From NCBI GenBank assembly GCA_031374115.1, contig JANMNO010000087.1:1-64000 (forward strand): DNA of 64,000 nt, given 5' to 3'. This DNA comes from JAKFWF01 sp031374115 (GTDB taxonomy: Bacteria; Pseudomonadota; Alphaproteobacteria; Rhizobiales; Hyphomicrobiaceae). A program made the position numbers and the translations under genes. Below the pieces are notes generated by a model. That model saw only the letters and a list, made by a program, of their open reading frames with translations, was not told the origin of the DNA and did no database searches. This document shows positions 54,125-63,400 of the stretch, one piece after another; the first letter of the stretch is position 1; every line of letters starts with the position of its first letter.

Positions 54125-55711
54125 ATGACCACCACTCCGCGCGTTCTGATTTCCGACGATCTGTCGCCCGCTGCCGTGCAAATCTTTCAGGATCGCGGCG
54201 TTGCGGTCGACGTGAAGTCCGGTCTCTCGAAGGACGAACTCCAGGCGATCATCGGTGACTACGACGGCCTGGCGATCAGGTCGGCAACGAAAGTCACCGA
54301 GAAATTGCTCGCTAGCGCCGAGCGGCTGAAGGTCGTCGGCCGCGCCGGCATCGGTGTCGACAATGTCGACATCAAAGCGGCGACCGCCAAGGGCATCATC
54401 GTCATGAACACGCCCTTTGGCAACTCGATCACCACGGCCGAGCACGCCATTACCCTGATGCTCGCGCTCGCTCGTCAGATCCCAACGGCCGACCGTTCGA
54501 CGCAGGCCGGTAAATGGGAAAAATCGAAGTTCATGGGTGTCGAGATCACTGCCAAGACACTCGGCATCATCGGCTGCGGCAACATCGGCGCACTCGTCGC
54601 CGAGCGCGCGCTCGGTCTCAAAATGAAGGTCATGGCGTTCGATCCGTTCCTCACCGAGGAACGCGCGTTGGCGCTCGGCGTGACAAAGGTCGATTTGGAT
54701 GAGTTGCTGCGGCGCGCCGATTTCATCACGCTGCACACGCCGCTGACCGACAAGACACGCAACATTCTCGACGCCAAAGCGCTGGCAAAAACCAAAGCCG
54801 GGGTGCGCATCGTCAATTGTGCGCGGGGCGGGTTGATCGATGAGGCGGCACTTCTTTCGGCGCTCAATTCGGGTCACGCTGCTGGTGCAGCACTCGATGT
54901 ATTTCTGGTCGAACCGGCGACGGAAAATCCGCTGTTCGGACACGCAAACGTAATTTGCACGCCGCACCTGGGCGCTGCAACCGTCGAAGCGCAGGAGAAT
55001 GTCGCGCTACAGGTCGCCGAGCAGATGTCGGACTATTTGCTGACGGGCGCCATTACCAATGCGATCAACTTTCCGTCGATCTCGGCGGAGGATGCACCAA
55101 AGCTGCGCCCCTACGTCAAGCTTGCCGAACAGCTCGGCTTGTTCGCCGGGCAGTTGACCGAGAGCGGCATCAAATCCGTTCGTGTCGAATATGCTGGCGA
55201 AGTCGCCAAGCTCAACGTCAAGCCGCTTACCGCCGCGGCAATTGCCGGTGTGCTGCGGCCCCTTCTATCCGATGTCAACATGGTTTCTGCCGGCATCATC
55301 GCCAAGGAGCGCGGCATGGTGGTCGAGGAAGTCACGCGCGGGCACGATGGCGCCTACGAGAGCTATGTGCGGGTGACGGTCAAGACAGCCGGGCAGGAAC
55401 GTTCTGTCGCGGGGACCGTGTTCTCGGATGGCAAGCCGCGCATTATCCAAGTCAAGGGCATCGAGATGGAGGCGCAGTTCTATTCGCACATGCTGTACAT
55501 CACCAATAGCGACAAGCCGGGCTTCATCGGCAAAGTCGGCGCGCTGATGGGTGAGGTCGGCATCAACATCGCGCGTCTCAACTTGGGACGCGACAAGCCC
55601 GGTGGGGACGCTATTGCATTGATTGCCATCGATAGCCCGGCGGGCGACGACGTTATCGCCCGCATCAGAAAATTCGAGCATGTCAATCGCGTGCAGCGGT
55701 TGGAGTTCTAG
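54125..55711 (+). CDS. serA: D-3-phosphoglycerate dehydrogenase
   Basis: SerA catalyses the first step of serine synthesis, NAD-dependent oxidation of 3-phosphoglycerate. The 528-residue long form has the split substrate domain with VVGRAGIGVDNVD, the NAD loop LGIIGCGNIGALVAERALG (about 145-163), the catalytic NCARGG and His in TPHLGAAT, the ASB intervening domain (about 315-450) and a C-terminal ACT domain (about 455-528, KPGFIGKVGALMGEVGINIA) that could sense serine. Start ATG at 54125, next to TTG. Paired with serC. Confidence 0.97.
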   Translation: MTTTPRVLISDDLSPAAVQIFQDRGVAVDVKSGLSKDELQAIIGDYDGLAIRSATKVTEKLLASAERLKVVGRAGIGVDNVDIKAATAKGIIVMNTPFGNSITTAEHAITLMLALARQIPTADRSTQAGKWEKSKFMGVEITAKTLGIIGCGNIGALVAERALGLKMKVMAFDPFLTEERALALGVTKVDLDELLRRADFITLHTPLTDKTRNILDAKALAKTKAGVRIVNCARGGLIDEAALLSALNSGHAAGAALDVFLVEPATENPLFGHANVICTPHLGAATVEAQENVALQVAEQMSDYLLTGAITNAINFPSISAEDAPKLRPYVKLAEQLGLFAGQLTESGIKSVRVEYAGEVAKLNVKPLTAAAIAGVLRPLLSDVNMVSAGIIAKERGMVVEEVTRGHDGAYESYVRVTVKTAGQERSVAGTVFSDGKPRIIQVKGIEMEAQFYSHMLYITNSDKPGFIGKVGALMGEVGINIARLNLGRDKPGGDAIALIAIDSPAGDDVIARIRKFEHVNRVQRLEF

Positions 55712-55961
55712 CCCGGCTGGCGGCATCGGGAATTGCTTCGCTGCTCGGTTGCCATACTTCGATGGCGATGGTACGAGTTCGACATTGTCCGGTCACATTA
55801 TAAACTTGGCTTCTCGCCGCTTGATCTGGATAATGGCTATTGCGGCATCATCGGTTCAGGGACGACCGCGGTGGATACGGCAATCGCCAGCCACGACCGG
55901 CCAGACGGGGACTCGCGTCAAGCTCAAAAAAAATGGGCGGCGCAACGGAGGAAACGCAGAA
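55712..55961. other. Intergenic region before the TRAP genes
   Basis: 250 bases without an ORF of its own. The reading frame of the TRAP binding protein runs open through most of it but has an unlikely composition, so I treat it as leader. No terminator or strong promoter was found by eye. Confidence 0.35.
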
Positions 55962-56969
55962 ATGACCCACGCAATGAAACGGCGGCAGTTCCTGAAACTC
56001 GGGGTAGCAGGAGCGGCTGTGACGGGGCTTGGCTTAGGTCCCGCGGCGGCCCAAGCCAAGCTGGTGCTCAAGGCATCGGACGTGCACCCAACCGGCTATC
56101 CCACAGTCGCCGCCGTTGAGGCGATGGGCAAGAAACTTGAAGCGGCGACCAACGGCCGGATCTCGATCACGATGTTTCCGTCGATGCAACTCGGCGGCGA
56201 GAAGGAAATGATCGAGCAGGCCCAAGTGGGCGCACTGCAGCTTGCCCGCGTCTCCGTCGGCGCACTTGGTCCGGTGGTGGACGATCTCAACGTCTTCAAC
56301 ATGCCGTTCGTCTTCCGCGACGGCAGCCACATGGAAAAGGTTATCGACGGCGAGATCGGCGACGAACTGCTGGCCAAGATCACGGCCAGTGAAAAGACCG
56401 GTCTGATCGGCCTGTGCTGGATGAATGCCGGCACTCGCAATGTCTACAACTCGAAGAAGGCGATCAGGAGCCTCGACGACCTCAAGGGCCTGAAGATCCG
56501 GATGATGGGCAATCCATTGTTCGTGGACACCATGAACGCGCTTGGTGGCAACGGCATCGCGATGGGCTTCGACCAAGTCTATAACGCCATGCAGACCGGC
56601 GTCGTCGACGGTGCCGAGAACAATTTCCCAAGTTTCATCGCACAGAACCACTTCCAAGTCGCCAAATACATCTCGCAAACCGAGCATTTGATCATTCCGG
56701 AGATCCTGGTCTTCTCCAAGCGGACGTGGGCTACGCTGTCGAAGGAAGATCAGGCGCTGGTCGGGAAGGCCGGCCGCGAGGCGCAAAAGGAACAGCGTGC
56801 GCTCTGGTACAAGGCTGAGGAAGAGTCGCTCGCCAAGATGAAGGCAGCCGGCATCGAGATCATCACGTTCGCCGACAAAAAGGCATTCCAGGATGCGGTC
56901 AAGCCGGTCTGGGACAAGTACGGCGCCAAGTATGCCGCTTTGGTCAAGCGTATCCAGGACGTCAAGTAG
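55962..56969 (+). CDS. dctP: TRAP transporter substrate-binding protein DctP
   Basis: The start after GGAGG gives 335 residues with a twin-arginine-type signal (KRRQFLKLGVAGAAVTGLGLG), suggesting Tat export. The mature protein has the DctP/TRAP fold: LVLKASDVHPTGYPTVAAVEAMG, FNMPFVFRDG, the conserved GLKIRMMGNPLFVDTMNALG (about 175-194) with the ligand-carboxylate arginine, and GVVDGAENNFPSFI. Such systems carry C4-dicarboxylates, keto acids, ectoine or aromatic acids. The small and large permease genes follow. Confidence 0.93.
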   Translation: MTHAMKRRQFLKLGVAGAAVTGLGLGPAAAQAKLVLKASDVHPTGYPTVAAVEAMGKKLEAATNGRISITMFPSMQLGGEKEMIEQAQVGALQLARVSVGALGPVVDDLNVFNMPFVFRDGSHMEKVIDGEIGDELLAKITASEKTGLIGLCWMNAGTRNVYNSKKAIRSLDDLKGLKIRMMGNPLFVDTMNALGGNGIAMGFDQVYNAMQTGVVDGAENNFPSFIAQNHFQVAKYISQTEHLIIPEILVFSKRTWATLSKEDQALVGKAGREAQKEQRALWYKAEEESLAKMKAAGIEIITFADKKAFQDAVKPVWDKYGAKYAALVKRIQDVK

Positions 56970-56990
56970 GCAAACAGCTTCGCCAATGCA

Positions 56991-57017
56991 GGCTGGCCGG
57001 CGTCTTGCCGGCTGGCC
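56991..57017 (+). other. Intercistronic hairpin between dctP and dctQ
   Basis: GCCGGC-GTCTT-GCCGGC with an outer GGC/GCC after a two-base mismatch, followed by TTTGC. Such a structure after a binding-protein gene commonly stabilises the 5' message or attenuates, so the binding protein is made in excess. Confidence 0.6.
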
Positions 57018-57056
57018 TTTGCTGAACCCTGCATCATGAATGTCAAAGGGGCCTAG

Positions 57057-57581
57057 ATGTCCGAGACAGGGGCGGCCGGTGCGTTCCGGCGTGCCATGGA
57101 CGTGCTTTACTGGGCAGGCGCGGGCGCAGGCTGTATCGCCCTCGTTGTCGTCTCGGCAGTCATTCCGTGGGCGGTCTATACCCGGTATATCTTGAACAGC
57201 GCGGCCTCATGGCCGGAACCGATGGCGGTTCTACTGATGGTCGGCATGTCTTTCATCGGCGCCGCCAACTGTTATCGCCAGCGCATTCATATGAACATGA
57301 CGGTCGGCACTGATCTGTTGCCGCCGCGCCTGCGGGCCGCGGCTTCGCTCATCAGTGAGCTTTTGATGGGCGTCATTGGGCTGCTGATGGCCGTCTGGGG
57401 ATGGAAGCTTGCGGTTGCGACCTGGAGCAATTCGGTCGACGAATTTCCCTGGCTGTCGGTCGGCGTCACCTATCTGCCGATCGTGTTAAGCGGCGCGATG
57501 CTTGTGCTCTACGTGATCGAGCGCCTGACGATCGGGCCGCCACCACAGGACGGCAGCGACGCCCACATCACGGTCGAATAG
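57057..57581 (+). CDS. dctQ: TRAP transporter small permease DctQ
   Basis: A 174-residue protein with four membrane helices. The DctQ look is given by ASWPEPMAVLLMVGMSFIGAANCYRQRIHMNMTVGTDLLP in the middle. It bridges the binding protein and the large subunit. It lies 87 bases after dctP and 27 before dctM. Confidence 0.9.
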   Translation: MSETGAAGAFRRAMDVLYWAGAGAGCIALVVVSAVIPWAVYTRYILNSAASWPEPMAVLLMVGMSFIGAANCYRQRIHMNMTVGTDLLPPRLRAAASLISELLMGVIGLLMAVWGWKLAVATWSNSVDEFPWLSVGVTYLPIVLSGAMLVLYVIERLTIGPPPQDGSDAHITVE

Positions 57582-57608
57582 TTTTCCACTGCAGCGAAGA
57601 AGTGCGCC

Positions 57609-58898
57609 ATGGACATCGCGATCCTTCTAATAAGCATGTGCCTTTTCTTTGCTGTCGGCATGCCGATCGCTTACGCACTTGCGTTGTCGGCTCTGGTCGG
57701 AGCGTGGTGGATCGATATCCCGATCGAAGCCGTGATGCAGCAGCTGGCGAGCGGCGTCGGTAAGGTATCGATGCTGACCATTCCTTTCTTCGTGCTGGCC
57801 GGCGCCATCATGGCCGAGGGAGGCATGGCGCGGCGGCTGGTCGATCTCGCCTCGGTCATCGTCGGCTACACCCGCATGCGGGGCGGTTTATCCCAGGTCA
57901 ACATTCTCGCGACCACGATCATGAGTGGCATTTCTGGTTCGTCCGTGGCCGACACTTCCGCGATCGGTTCCGTGATGATCCCGCAGATGGCGGCGAAAGG
58001 CTATCCGCGAGTCTTCGCAACGAACGTGACGATCAGCTCGTCGCTGCAGGCGATCATCATCCCGCCGAGCCACAACACGGTGATCTACTCGCTGGCAACC
58101 GGCGGCACGGTATCGATCGCGAGTTTATTTCTGGCCGGCATCATCCCGGGGCTGTTGCTCGGCTTCTCGATCTCGATGCTGTGCTTGTTCTATGCTTATC
58201 GCGATAAACATCCAAAGGAAGATCCGGTGCCGTTGCGGCAGGCGGCGAGGATCATGGGTGATGCGGTGTGGGGCATCATCACGCTGGTGATCGTGCTGGG
58301 CGGCATCTTGACTGGCGTGTTCACGCCGATTGAAGCAGGTGCGGTCGCCTGCGTGTGGGCCTTTCTGGTCACTATGTTCATCTACCGCGATTATACCTGG
58401 GGCGAGCTGCCGATGCTCGCCTACCGGACACTGCAGACGGTTGCGATGGTGCTGACGCTGGTCGCCACCGCCTCATGCTTCGGCTACGTCGCCGCGCTGA
58501 TGCAGATGCCGCTGAAGATGACCAACTTCTTCGTAGCGATTTCCAGCAACAAATATGTCCTGCTGATGTGGCTCAACATTATGCTGTTGGTGCTGGGCAC
58601 CGCGCTCGACCTGGCACCGCTGCTGTTAATATGCACGCCTATCTTGCTGCCGGTGGTCAAACAATTCGGTATTGATCCGGTGCACTTTGGCATCGTGATG
58701 CTGCTCAACCTCGGCATTGGCCTGCTGACGCCGCCGGTCGGCACGACGCTCTTCGTCGGCTGCGCCATCGGCAAAGTTTCGGTCAATGATGTCATGCGCG
58801 AAATCTGGCCATTCTATTACGTCATGTTCGCGGTGCTGATGCTGGTGACCTACCTTCCGGCGCTATCGCTTTGGCTGCCGAGCGTGTTCGGGTTCTAG
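57609..58898 (+). CDS. dctM: TRAP transporter large permease DctM
   Basis: A 429-residue membrane protein with about 12 helices, the sodium-coupled TRAP large subunit. Typical are MLTIPFFVLAGAIMAEGGMARRLVDLA, ATTIMSGISGSSVADTSAIGSVMIPQM (about 105-131) and NLGIGLLTPPVGTTLF near the end. It completes the transporter with DctP and DctQ. Substrate not deducible; the neighbouring L-aspartate dehydrogenase may hint at a dicarboxylate or amino acid. Confidence 0.94.
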   Translation: MDIAILLISMCLFFAVGMPIAYALALSALVGAWWIDIPIEAVMQQLASGVGKVSMLTIPFFVLAGAIMAEGGMARRLVDLASVIVGYTRMRGGLSQVNILATTIMSGISGSSVADTSAIGSVMIPQMAAKGYPRVFATNVTISSSLQAIIIPPSHNTVIYSLATGGTVSIASLFLAGIIPGLLLGFSISMLCLFYAYRDKHPKEDPVPLRQAARIMGDAVWGIITLVIVLGGILTGVFTPIEAGAVACVWAFLVTMFIYRDYTWGELPMLAYRTLQTVAMVLTLVATASCFGYVAALMQMPLKMTNFFVAISSNKYVLLMWLNIMLLVLGTALDLAPLLLICTPILLPVVKQFGIDPVHFGIVMLLNLGIGLLTPPVGTTLFVGCAIGKVSVNDVMREIWPFYYVMFAVLMLVTYLPALSLWLPSVFGF

Positions 58899-58902
58899 GT
58901 GG

Positions 58903-58968
58903 CTATCTGGCAGTCCGGAATGGCGCGTTGATCTTGCGCAGGGCGGCCAGCACGTGTTGCGGTCGCAG
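58903..58968 (-). pseudogene. Fragment of an L-aspartate dehydrogenase 3' end
   Basis: In the minus frame the last 22 codons read LRPQHVLAALRKINAPFRTAR then TAG, and share VLAALRKINAP with the C-terminus of the intact aspartate dehydrogenase gene at 59504-60310. The 20 bases GCGTTGATCTTGCGCAGGGC are identical at 58925 and 59525. No start, no rest of the gene: a duplicated remnant that flanks the GFA gene on the other side. Confidence 0.75.
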
Positions 58969-59052
58969 AAGCCCAGGCGGCGAGTACGAGCAGGCTGGAA
59001 ACCATAAGGCACTTCACTTATTCTAAAACGGCAACTAACAAAGGAGTGTGTC

Positions 59053-59478
59053 ATGGCAACCCACACGGGCGAATGCTTCTGCGGCGCTGTTCGGATGGAA
59101 GTAACGGGCGAGCCTGAAGGCATGGGCTATTGCCATTGCCGTTCTTGCCGCTCGTGGTCGGGCGGACCTGTCAACGCTTTTTCGCTCTGGAAACCTGAAG
59201 CGGTGCGCGTGACGGCCGGTGCTGAGCATGTCGGCATGTTTGCAAAGACGGCCATGAGCGAGCGTAAATTCTGCACGAAGTGCGGCGGGCATCTCATGGC
59301 CAATCATGCGCCACTTGGAATGGTCGACGTTTTTGCAGCAACGATTCCGACTTTGAAGTTCGCGCCAGGCGTTCACGTCAACTATGCCGAGACGGTACTT
59401 CCGATGCGAGATGGGCTGCCAAAGTTCAAAGATTTCCCCGCGGAGTTCGGCGGCTCAGGCGAGCAAATACCTGAATAG
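59053..59478 (+). CDS. GFA-family zinc protein
   Basis: A 141-residue member of the GFA/CENP-V family. Zinc cysteines are seen as GECFCGAVR, YCHCRSCR and CTKCGGH, with the second CxxC knuckle intact. The family was named after a glutathione-formaldehyde activating enzyme, but most members have no proven reaction. AAGGAG five bases upstream sets the start. It is bracketed by the aspartate dehydrogenase gene and its duplicated 3' fragment, both opposite in strand. Confidence 0.9.
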   Translation: MATHTGECFCGAVRMEVTGEPEGMGYCHCRSCRSWSGGPVNAFSLWKPEAVRVTAGAEHVGMFAKTAMSERKFCTKCGGHLMANHAPLGMVDVFAATIPTLKFAPGVHVNYAETVLPMRDGLPKFKDFPAEFGGSGEQIPE

Positions 59479-59503
59479 TGACCCGTCTGCCTGCTGATCG
59501 TTA

Positions 59504-60310
59504 TCAGGTCCCGATCCGCAATGGGGCGTTGATCTTGCGCAGGGCCGCAAGTACCGACTGCGCCGTGATGCGTCCCGTCTTCGGGTTTTCCGACGGTATG
59601 TTTTCGATGGCGACCGTAAAGGTCGCGGCGTCGGACACGACCTCGATCGAGTGACAGTTACGCGTGACGGCTGGGTCGGCCCAGATCTCGATCGTTGTCC
59701 GGTCGGGCCCGATGCCGGCGAGCGACAATGCCGCCGCCACGTTGACGTTGGCTGGGAAGCCGAGCGCTGCTTGTCGCGCACTACCGGAGAAAACGAGCTT
59801 CGGCGCGGTTAGCCCGTCGACGGAGATATGATTACGCTCGAGGTGCGGGGCGCCGGCTAATCCACCCGGTGGCTTGCGCGTGATCATCCGAACAGAGTGT
59901 ATCGTGCCTTCGGCTGCTGCTGCGACCGCATCGAGACCCAGTAAAGCGCCACTTGGCACGATGATCTGGCCGCTGTGCGTGCGGGCAAGTTCGATCAGTT
60001 CTGGGCGCGACAACAACGCGGCCGCCGACAACACCATCACGCGGCGGCCCGCGGTCAGCATCGGTGTGCAGATGTCTGATAGAATGACGCCCGGCGCGCA
60101 TTCGACAACGAGATCAACAAGCTTCGGAAAATCGGTCAGCGGTACGACGGTTGCTTCGATGTCACGTGCGGCCAACCACACCCGCGCCCTGTCCTGATCG
60201 CGCGCGGCAACAGCGGTAAGCCTCAAGCCGGGCATCCCTTCTACCAAGGCCAAGGCGACGGCTTTGCCGATGGCGCCGAGGCCCGCAATGCCAATTCGTA
60301 TTTGAGACAT
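59504..60310 (-). CDS. L-aspartate dehydrogenase
   Basis: A 268-residue NAD(P)-dependent enzyme of the DUF108/NadX family: Rossmann start RIGIAGLGAIGKAVALALVEG, the catalytic-His region CAPGVILSDICTPML and VPSGALLGLDAVAAAAEG, then the conserved FPANVNVAAALSLAGIG. The family makes iminoaspartate from aspartate, for NAD synthesis or catabolism. The ATG at 60310 has AAAGG seven bases before; another ATG is directly upstream. The 3' end is duplicated 600 bases away. Confidence 0.9.
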   Translation of the reverse strand: MSQIRIGIAGLGAIGKAVALALVEGMPGLRLTAVAARDQDRARVWLAARDIEATVVPLTDFPKLVDLVVECAPGVILSDICTPMLTAGRRVMVLSAAALLSRPELIELARTHSGQIIVPSGALLGLDAVAAAAEGTIHSVRMITRKPPGGLAGAPHLERNHISVDGLTAPKLVFSGSARQAALGFPANVNVAAALSLAGIGPDRTTIEIWADPAVTRNCHSIEVVSDAATFTVAIENIPSENPKTGRITAQSVLAALRKINAPLRIGT

Positions 60311-60378
60311 CATGCGACCTTTCACTCATGCAGAGCCACTGCTTGATCGCGCCACATCATCGCACTGTTAAATCCGAG

Positions 60379-60407
60379 TTGACCAGTCGGGTATTTAAAA
60401 CCATAGT
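60379..60407 (+). promoter_or_regulatory. Promoter of the iron transporter genes
   Basis: TTGACC and CATAGT are spaced by 17 bases, about 50 bases before the binding-protein start. The AT-rich spacer (GGGTATTTAAAAC) may be an iron regulator site, but no clear Fur, Irr or RirA box is seen. Confidence 0.45.
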
Positions 60408-60459
60408 GCGACAGTCAACATTAAGTCCCAGCCGTCCGATCTGACAGGAGCTACCCGCA

Positions 60460-61506
60460 ATGTCGTCCAGAAACATTGGCCGCCGCACTTTTCTGCTGAG
60501 CACGACCGGCATGGTCGCGACGCTCGCCTCGCCAACCGTACTGCGCGCGCAGGAAAAGGTAGTCAATCTTTACTCGTCGCGGCACTACGACACTGACGAG
60601 CGCCTCTATACGGACTTCACCAAAACGACCGGCATCAAGGTCAATCGCGTCGATGCGCAACCCGATGCACTGATCGAACGGATGAAGGCCGAGGGCGCCA
60701 ACAGTCCGGCAGATGTCTTCATTTCGGTCGACGCCGGCCGTATCGAGCGCGCGCGCGAGATGGGATTACTGCAGCCGCTGAAATCGGAGGCAATCAAGGT
60801 CGCCGTGCCAGCCAATTTGCGCGATCCCGACGACCATTGGTTCGGCTTTTCCTCTCGCGCCCGCGTGATCATGTACAATAAGGACAAGGTCAAGCCTACC
60901 GAAATCACGACGTACGAAGATTTGGCCGATCCGAAATGGAAGGGTCGCGTTTTGAACCGCTCGTCCACGAACGTCTACAATCAGTCTCTAACGGGTTCCA
61001 TACTCGCCGCCTTGGGCGAACCAAAGACCGAGGCCTGGTGCCGCGGGCTCGTCGCCAACTTTGCGCATCCTCCGCGCGGTGGCGACAGAGACCAAATCCG
61101 CGAGTGTGCCGCCGGAGTAGCCGATCTTGCCGTGTCGAATACGTACTATCTTGGCAACATCATTCGCAATCCCGAGGGCAAGGATGCTGACGTGGTGACG
61201 AAGATTGGCGTCATCTTCCCAAACCAAGCCGATCGCGGCACGCACACCAATATATCCGGAGGCGGCATCGCTGCATCGTCCAAAAACAAGGACAATGCGA
61301 TCAAGTTCTTGGAATATCTCGTGACGCCCGCAGCCCAAACCTACTTTGCCGAAGGCAACGATGAGTATCCTGTGATCGCCGGTATGCCGGCACCAAAGAG
61401 CATAACAACATTCGGCACCTTCAAGCCGGATCAGCTCAATGCCCGGGTTTATGCGCGAAATAATGCCGAAGCGCTGAAAATCATGGACCGCGCAGGGTGG
61501 AAATGA
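60460..61506 (+). CDS. fbpA: Ferric iron ABC substrate-binding protein
   Basis: A 348-residue periplasmic FbpA/FutA-type protein with a Tat-like signal (GRRTFLLSTTGM). Mature elements: VVNLYSSRHYDTDERLYTDFTKTTGIKV, RSSTNVYNQSLTGSIL, and SNTYYLGNI, the Tyr-Tyr pair that holds Fe(III) (about residues 228-229). It delivers ferric iron to the permease 59 bases downstream. Confidence 0.93.
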   Translation: MSSRNIGRRTFLLSTTGMVATLASPTVLRAQEKVVNLYSSRHYDTDERLYTDFTKTTGIKVNRVDAQPDALIERMKAEGANSPADVFISVDAGRIERAREMGLLQPLKSEAIKVAVPANLRDPDDHWFGFSSRARVIMYNKDKVKPTEITTYEDLADPKWKGRVLNRSSTNVYNQSLTGSILAALGEPKTEAWCRGLVANFAHPPRGGDRDQIRECAAGVADLAVSNTYYLGNIIRNPEGKDADVVTKIGVIFPNQADRGTHTNISGGGIAASSKNKDNAIKFLEYLVTPAAQTYFAEGNDEYPVIAGMPAPKSITTFGTFKPDQLNARVYARNNAEALKIMDRAGWK

Positions 61507-61565
61507 GAACTGATCTCGAGCTAGGGCTTATTTCCGGGCAGAAATAGCGAAGGCCGGACAGGGTT

Positions 61566-63293
61566 ATGCTCGAACCACCAACGCCGATCGTTCGTACGCC
61601 GCCTGTCGGTCTTCCGGTATGGCGTCGCCGTCGTGAATTGCAAGCCTGGCTAGGTGATAGCCCCGTCTTGATCGCGGGTGCGATCCTTCTATGCGCCGTT
61701 GTCGCCCTGCCGATCCTGTCGGTACTGGGCAATATCTTTCGCAGCTCGAATGGCACCATCGCCCATCTTGCTTCGACGATCCTGCCCGAAATCTTGTTCG
61801 ACACGTTTGGTTTACTGTTTCTTGTTGGTGCTGGCACCGCCGTGGTTGGCACGACCTGTGCGTGGTTCGTCACCATGTACCGTTTTCCGGGGAGCCGGTC
61901 GCTGGGCTGGCTCCTCCTATTGCCGATGGCGATGCCGGCTTATATTATAGGTTACGCCTATACAGATTTCCTGAACTACACAGGTCCGCTGCAAACCGGC
62001 CTGCGCGCGTTGTTCGGCTGGAGCCGCAGCGACTATTGGTTTCCCGAGATTCGCTCGTTGCCGGGCGTAAGCTTGATGCTAACGCTGGTGCTTTATCCCT
62101 ACGTGTACTTCCTCGCACGCACTGCGTTTCAAGACCAGTCATCGGCGGCTTTGGACGTCGCGCGTACGCTCGGTCATGGCGGTCGCGATCGTTTCTTCCG
62201 GGTCGCATTGCCACTGGCACGGCCGGCAATCGCAGCCGGTCTCGCACTCGCCTTGATGGAAGCGCTCGCCGATTTCGGCACGGTTCAATACTTTGGGATC
62301 AACACGTTCACGACTGCGATCTATCGCACCTGGTTTGGTATGGGAGACCGGGTGGCAGCGGGGCAACTCGCCAGCGCCTTGCTGCTGTTCGTGGCAGCGC
62401 TGGTGATTGTCGAACAATGGGCGAGACGCCAAAGCCGCTTTCATCGGGGCGGAGCTAAGGATCATCTCGTGATCCCGGCTGAGCTGACAGGGTGGAGAGC
62501 GTGGTGCGCATTCCTGTTGTGTGCGCTGCCGGTCGCACTGGGATTTGTGCTGCCGGTTCTGATCCTGCTTGGATTGCACTTGGAGGGCGGTGATGATGTT
62601 TTCGGCAGCCGGTTCATCCGGCTTAGCTCGACGACATTTGGGCTGGCCACTATTGCGGCACTCCTAGTAACCGCCGCCGGTCTTTTTGTCGCCTATGCAG
62701 CGCGGCTGGCGAAGTCAAATGGCACGCGTGTGTTGTTACGCCTCGCAACCTTTGGATATGCACTACCCGGTACAGTGATCGCCGTCGGCGTGCTGGTGCC
62801 GCTGGGCGCATTCGACAATGCACTCGACAGCACGATGCAACGCACGTTCGGCGTATCGACGGGCCTTGTGTTCAGCGGCACGATCGCAGCGCTTCTGTTC
62901 GCCTATCTCGTCCGCTTTTTGGCGATCGCCTCGGGCGCGCTGGACGCGGGGCTTGGCCGCATTCCAACGAACATGGATCAGGCCGCCCGCACGCTCGGCT
63001 GTACAACGGGGCAAGTGATGCGGCGCGTGCATTTTCCCCTGCTCGGCCGATCGGTTTTCACCGCAGCGCTGCTGGTTTTCGTCGATGTATTGAAAGAGCT
63101 GCCGGCGACACTCATCATTCGCCCCTTCAACTTCGATACGTTGGCAATTCGCGTTTATCAATTGGCGTCGGACGAACGCTTGCCGCAAGCCGCGACCGGT
63201 GCCCTGGTGATCGTCGCGATTGGATTGGTATCGGTCGGCCTTTTGACGGGCCTGGCTGGCCGGTTCATCCAAAGGCCGGTGATTTCGCCTTAA
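61566..63293 (+). CDS. fbpB: Ferric iron ABC permease
   Basis: A 575-residue fused double permease with about 12 helices and two EAA loops (TLGHGGRDRFFRVALPLARPAI near 200-220 and TLGCTTGQVMRRVHFPLLG near 475-495). This is the FbpB/CysTW-like arrangement where one chain supplies both membrane halves. The ATPase gene fbpC does not follow; the next gene is a DAHP synthase, so the ATPase must be elsewhere or shared. Confidence 0.93.
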   Translation: MLEPPTPIVRTPPVGLPVWRRRRELQAWLGDSPVLIAGAILLCAVVALPILSVLGNIFRSSNGTIAHLASTILPEILFDTFGLLFLVGAGTAVVGTTCAWFVTMYRFPGSRSLGWLLLLPMAMPAYIIGYAYTDFLNYTGPLQTGLRALFGWSRSDYWFPEIRSLPGVSLMLTLVLYPYVYFLARTAFQDQSSAALDVARTLGHGGRDRFFRVALPLARPAIAAGLALALMEALADFGTVQYFGINTFTTAIYRTWFGMGDRVAAGQLASALLLFVAALVIVEQWARRQSRFHRGGAKDHLVIPAELTGWRAWCAFLLCALPVALGFVLPVLILLGLHLEGGDDVFGSRFIRLSSTTFGLATIAALLVTAAGLFVAYAARLAKSNGTRVLLRLATFGYALPGTVIAVGVLVPLGAFDNALDSTMQRTFGVSTGLVFSGTIAALLFAYLVRFLAIASGALDAGLGRIPTNMDQAARTLGCTTGQVMRRVHFPLLGRSVFTAALLVFVDVLKELPATLIIRPFNFDTLAIRVYQLASDERLPQAATGALVIVAIGLVSVGLLTGLAGRFIQRPVISP

Positions 63294-63400
63294 TTTTCAT
63301 CGTTCCGCACTTCATCTGGCACCGTCGCGCGGCCTGCTCTATAAGCTGTCCGGTATGAAGCCTTTCGGCCCTGCGGCCGGCGGCGTTTGGAGATGATATC

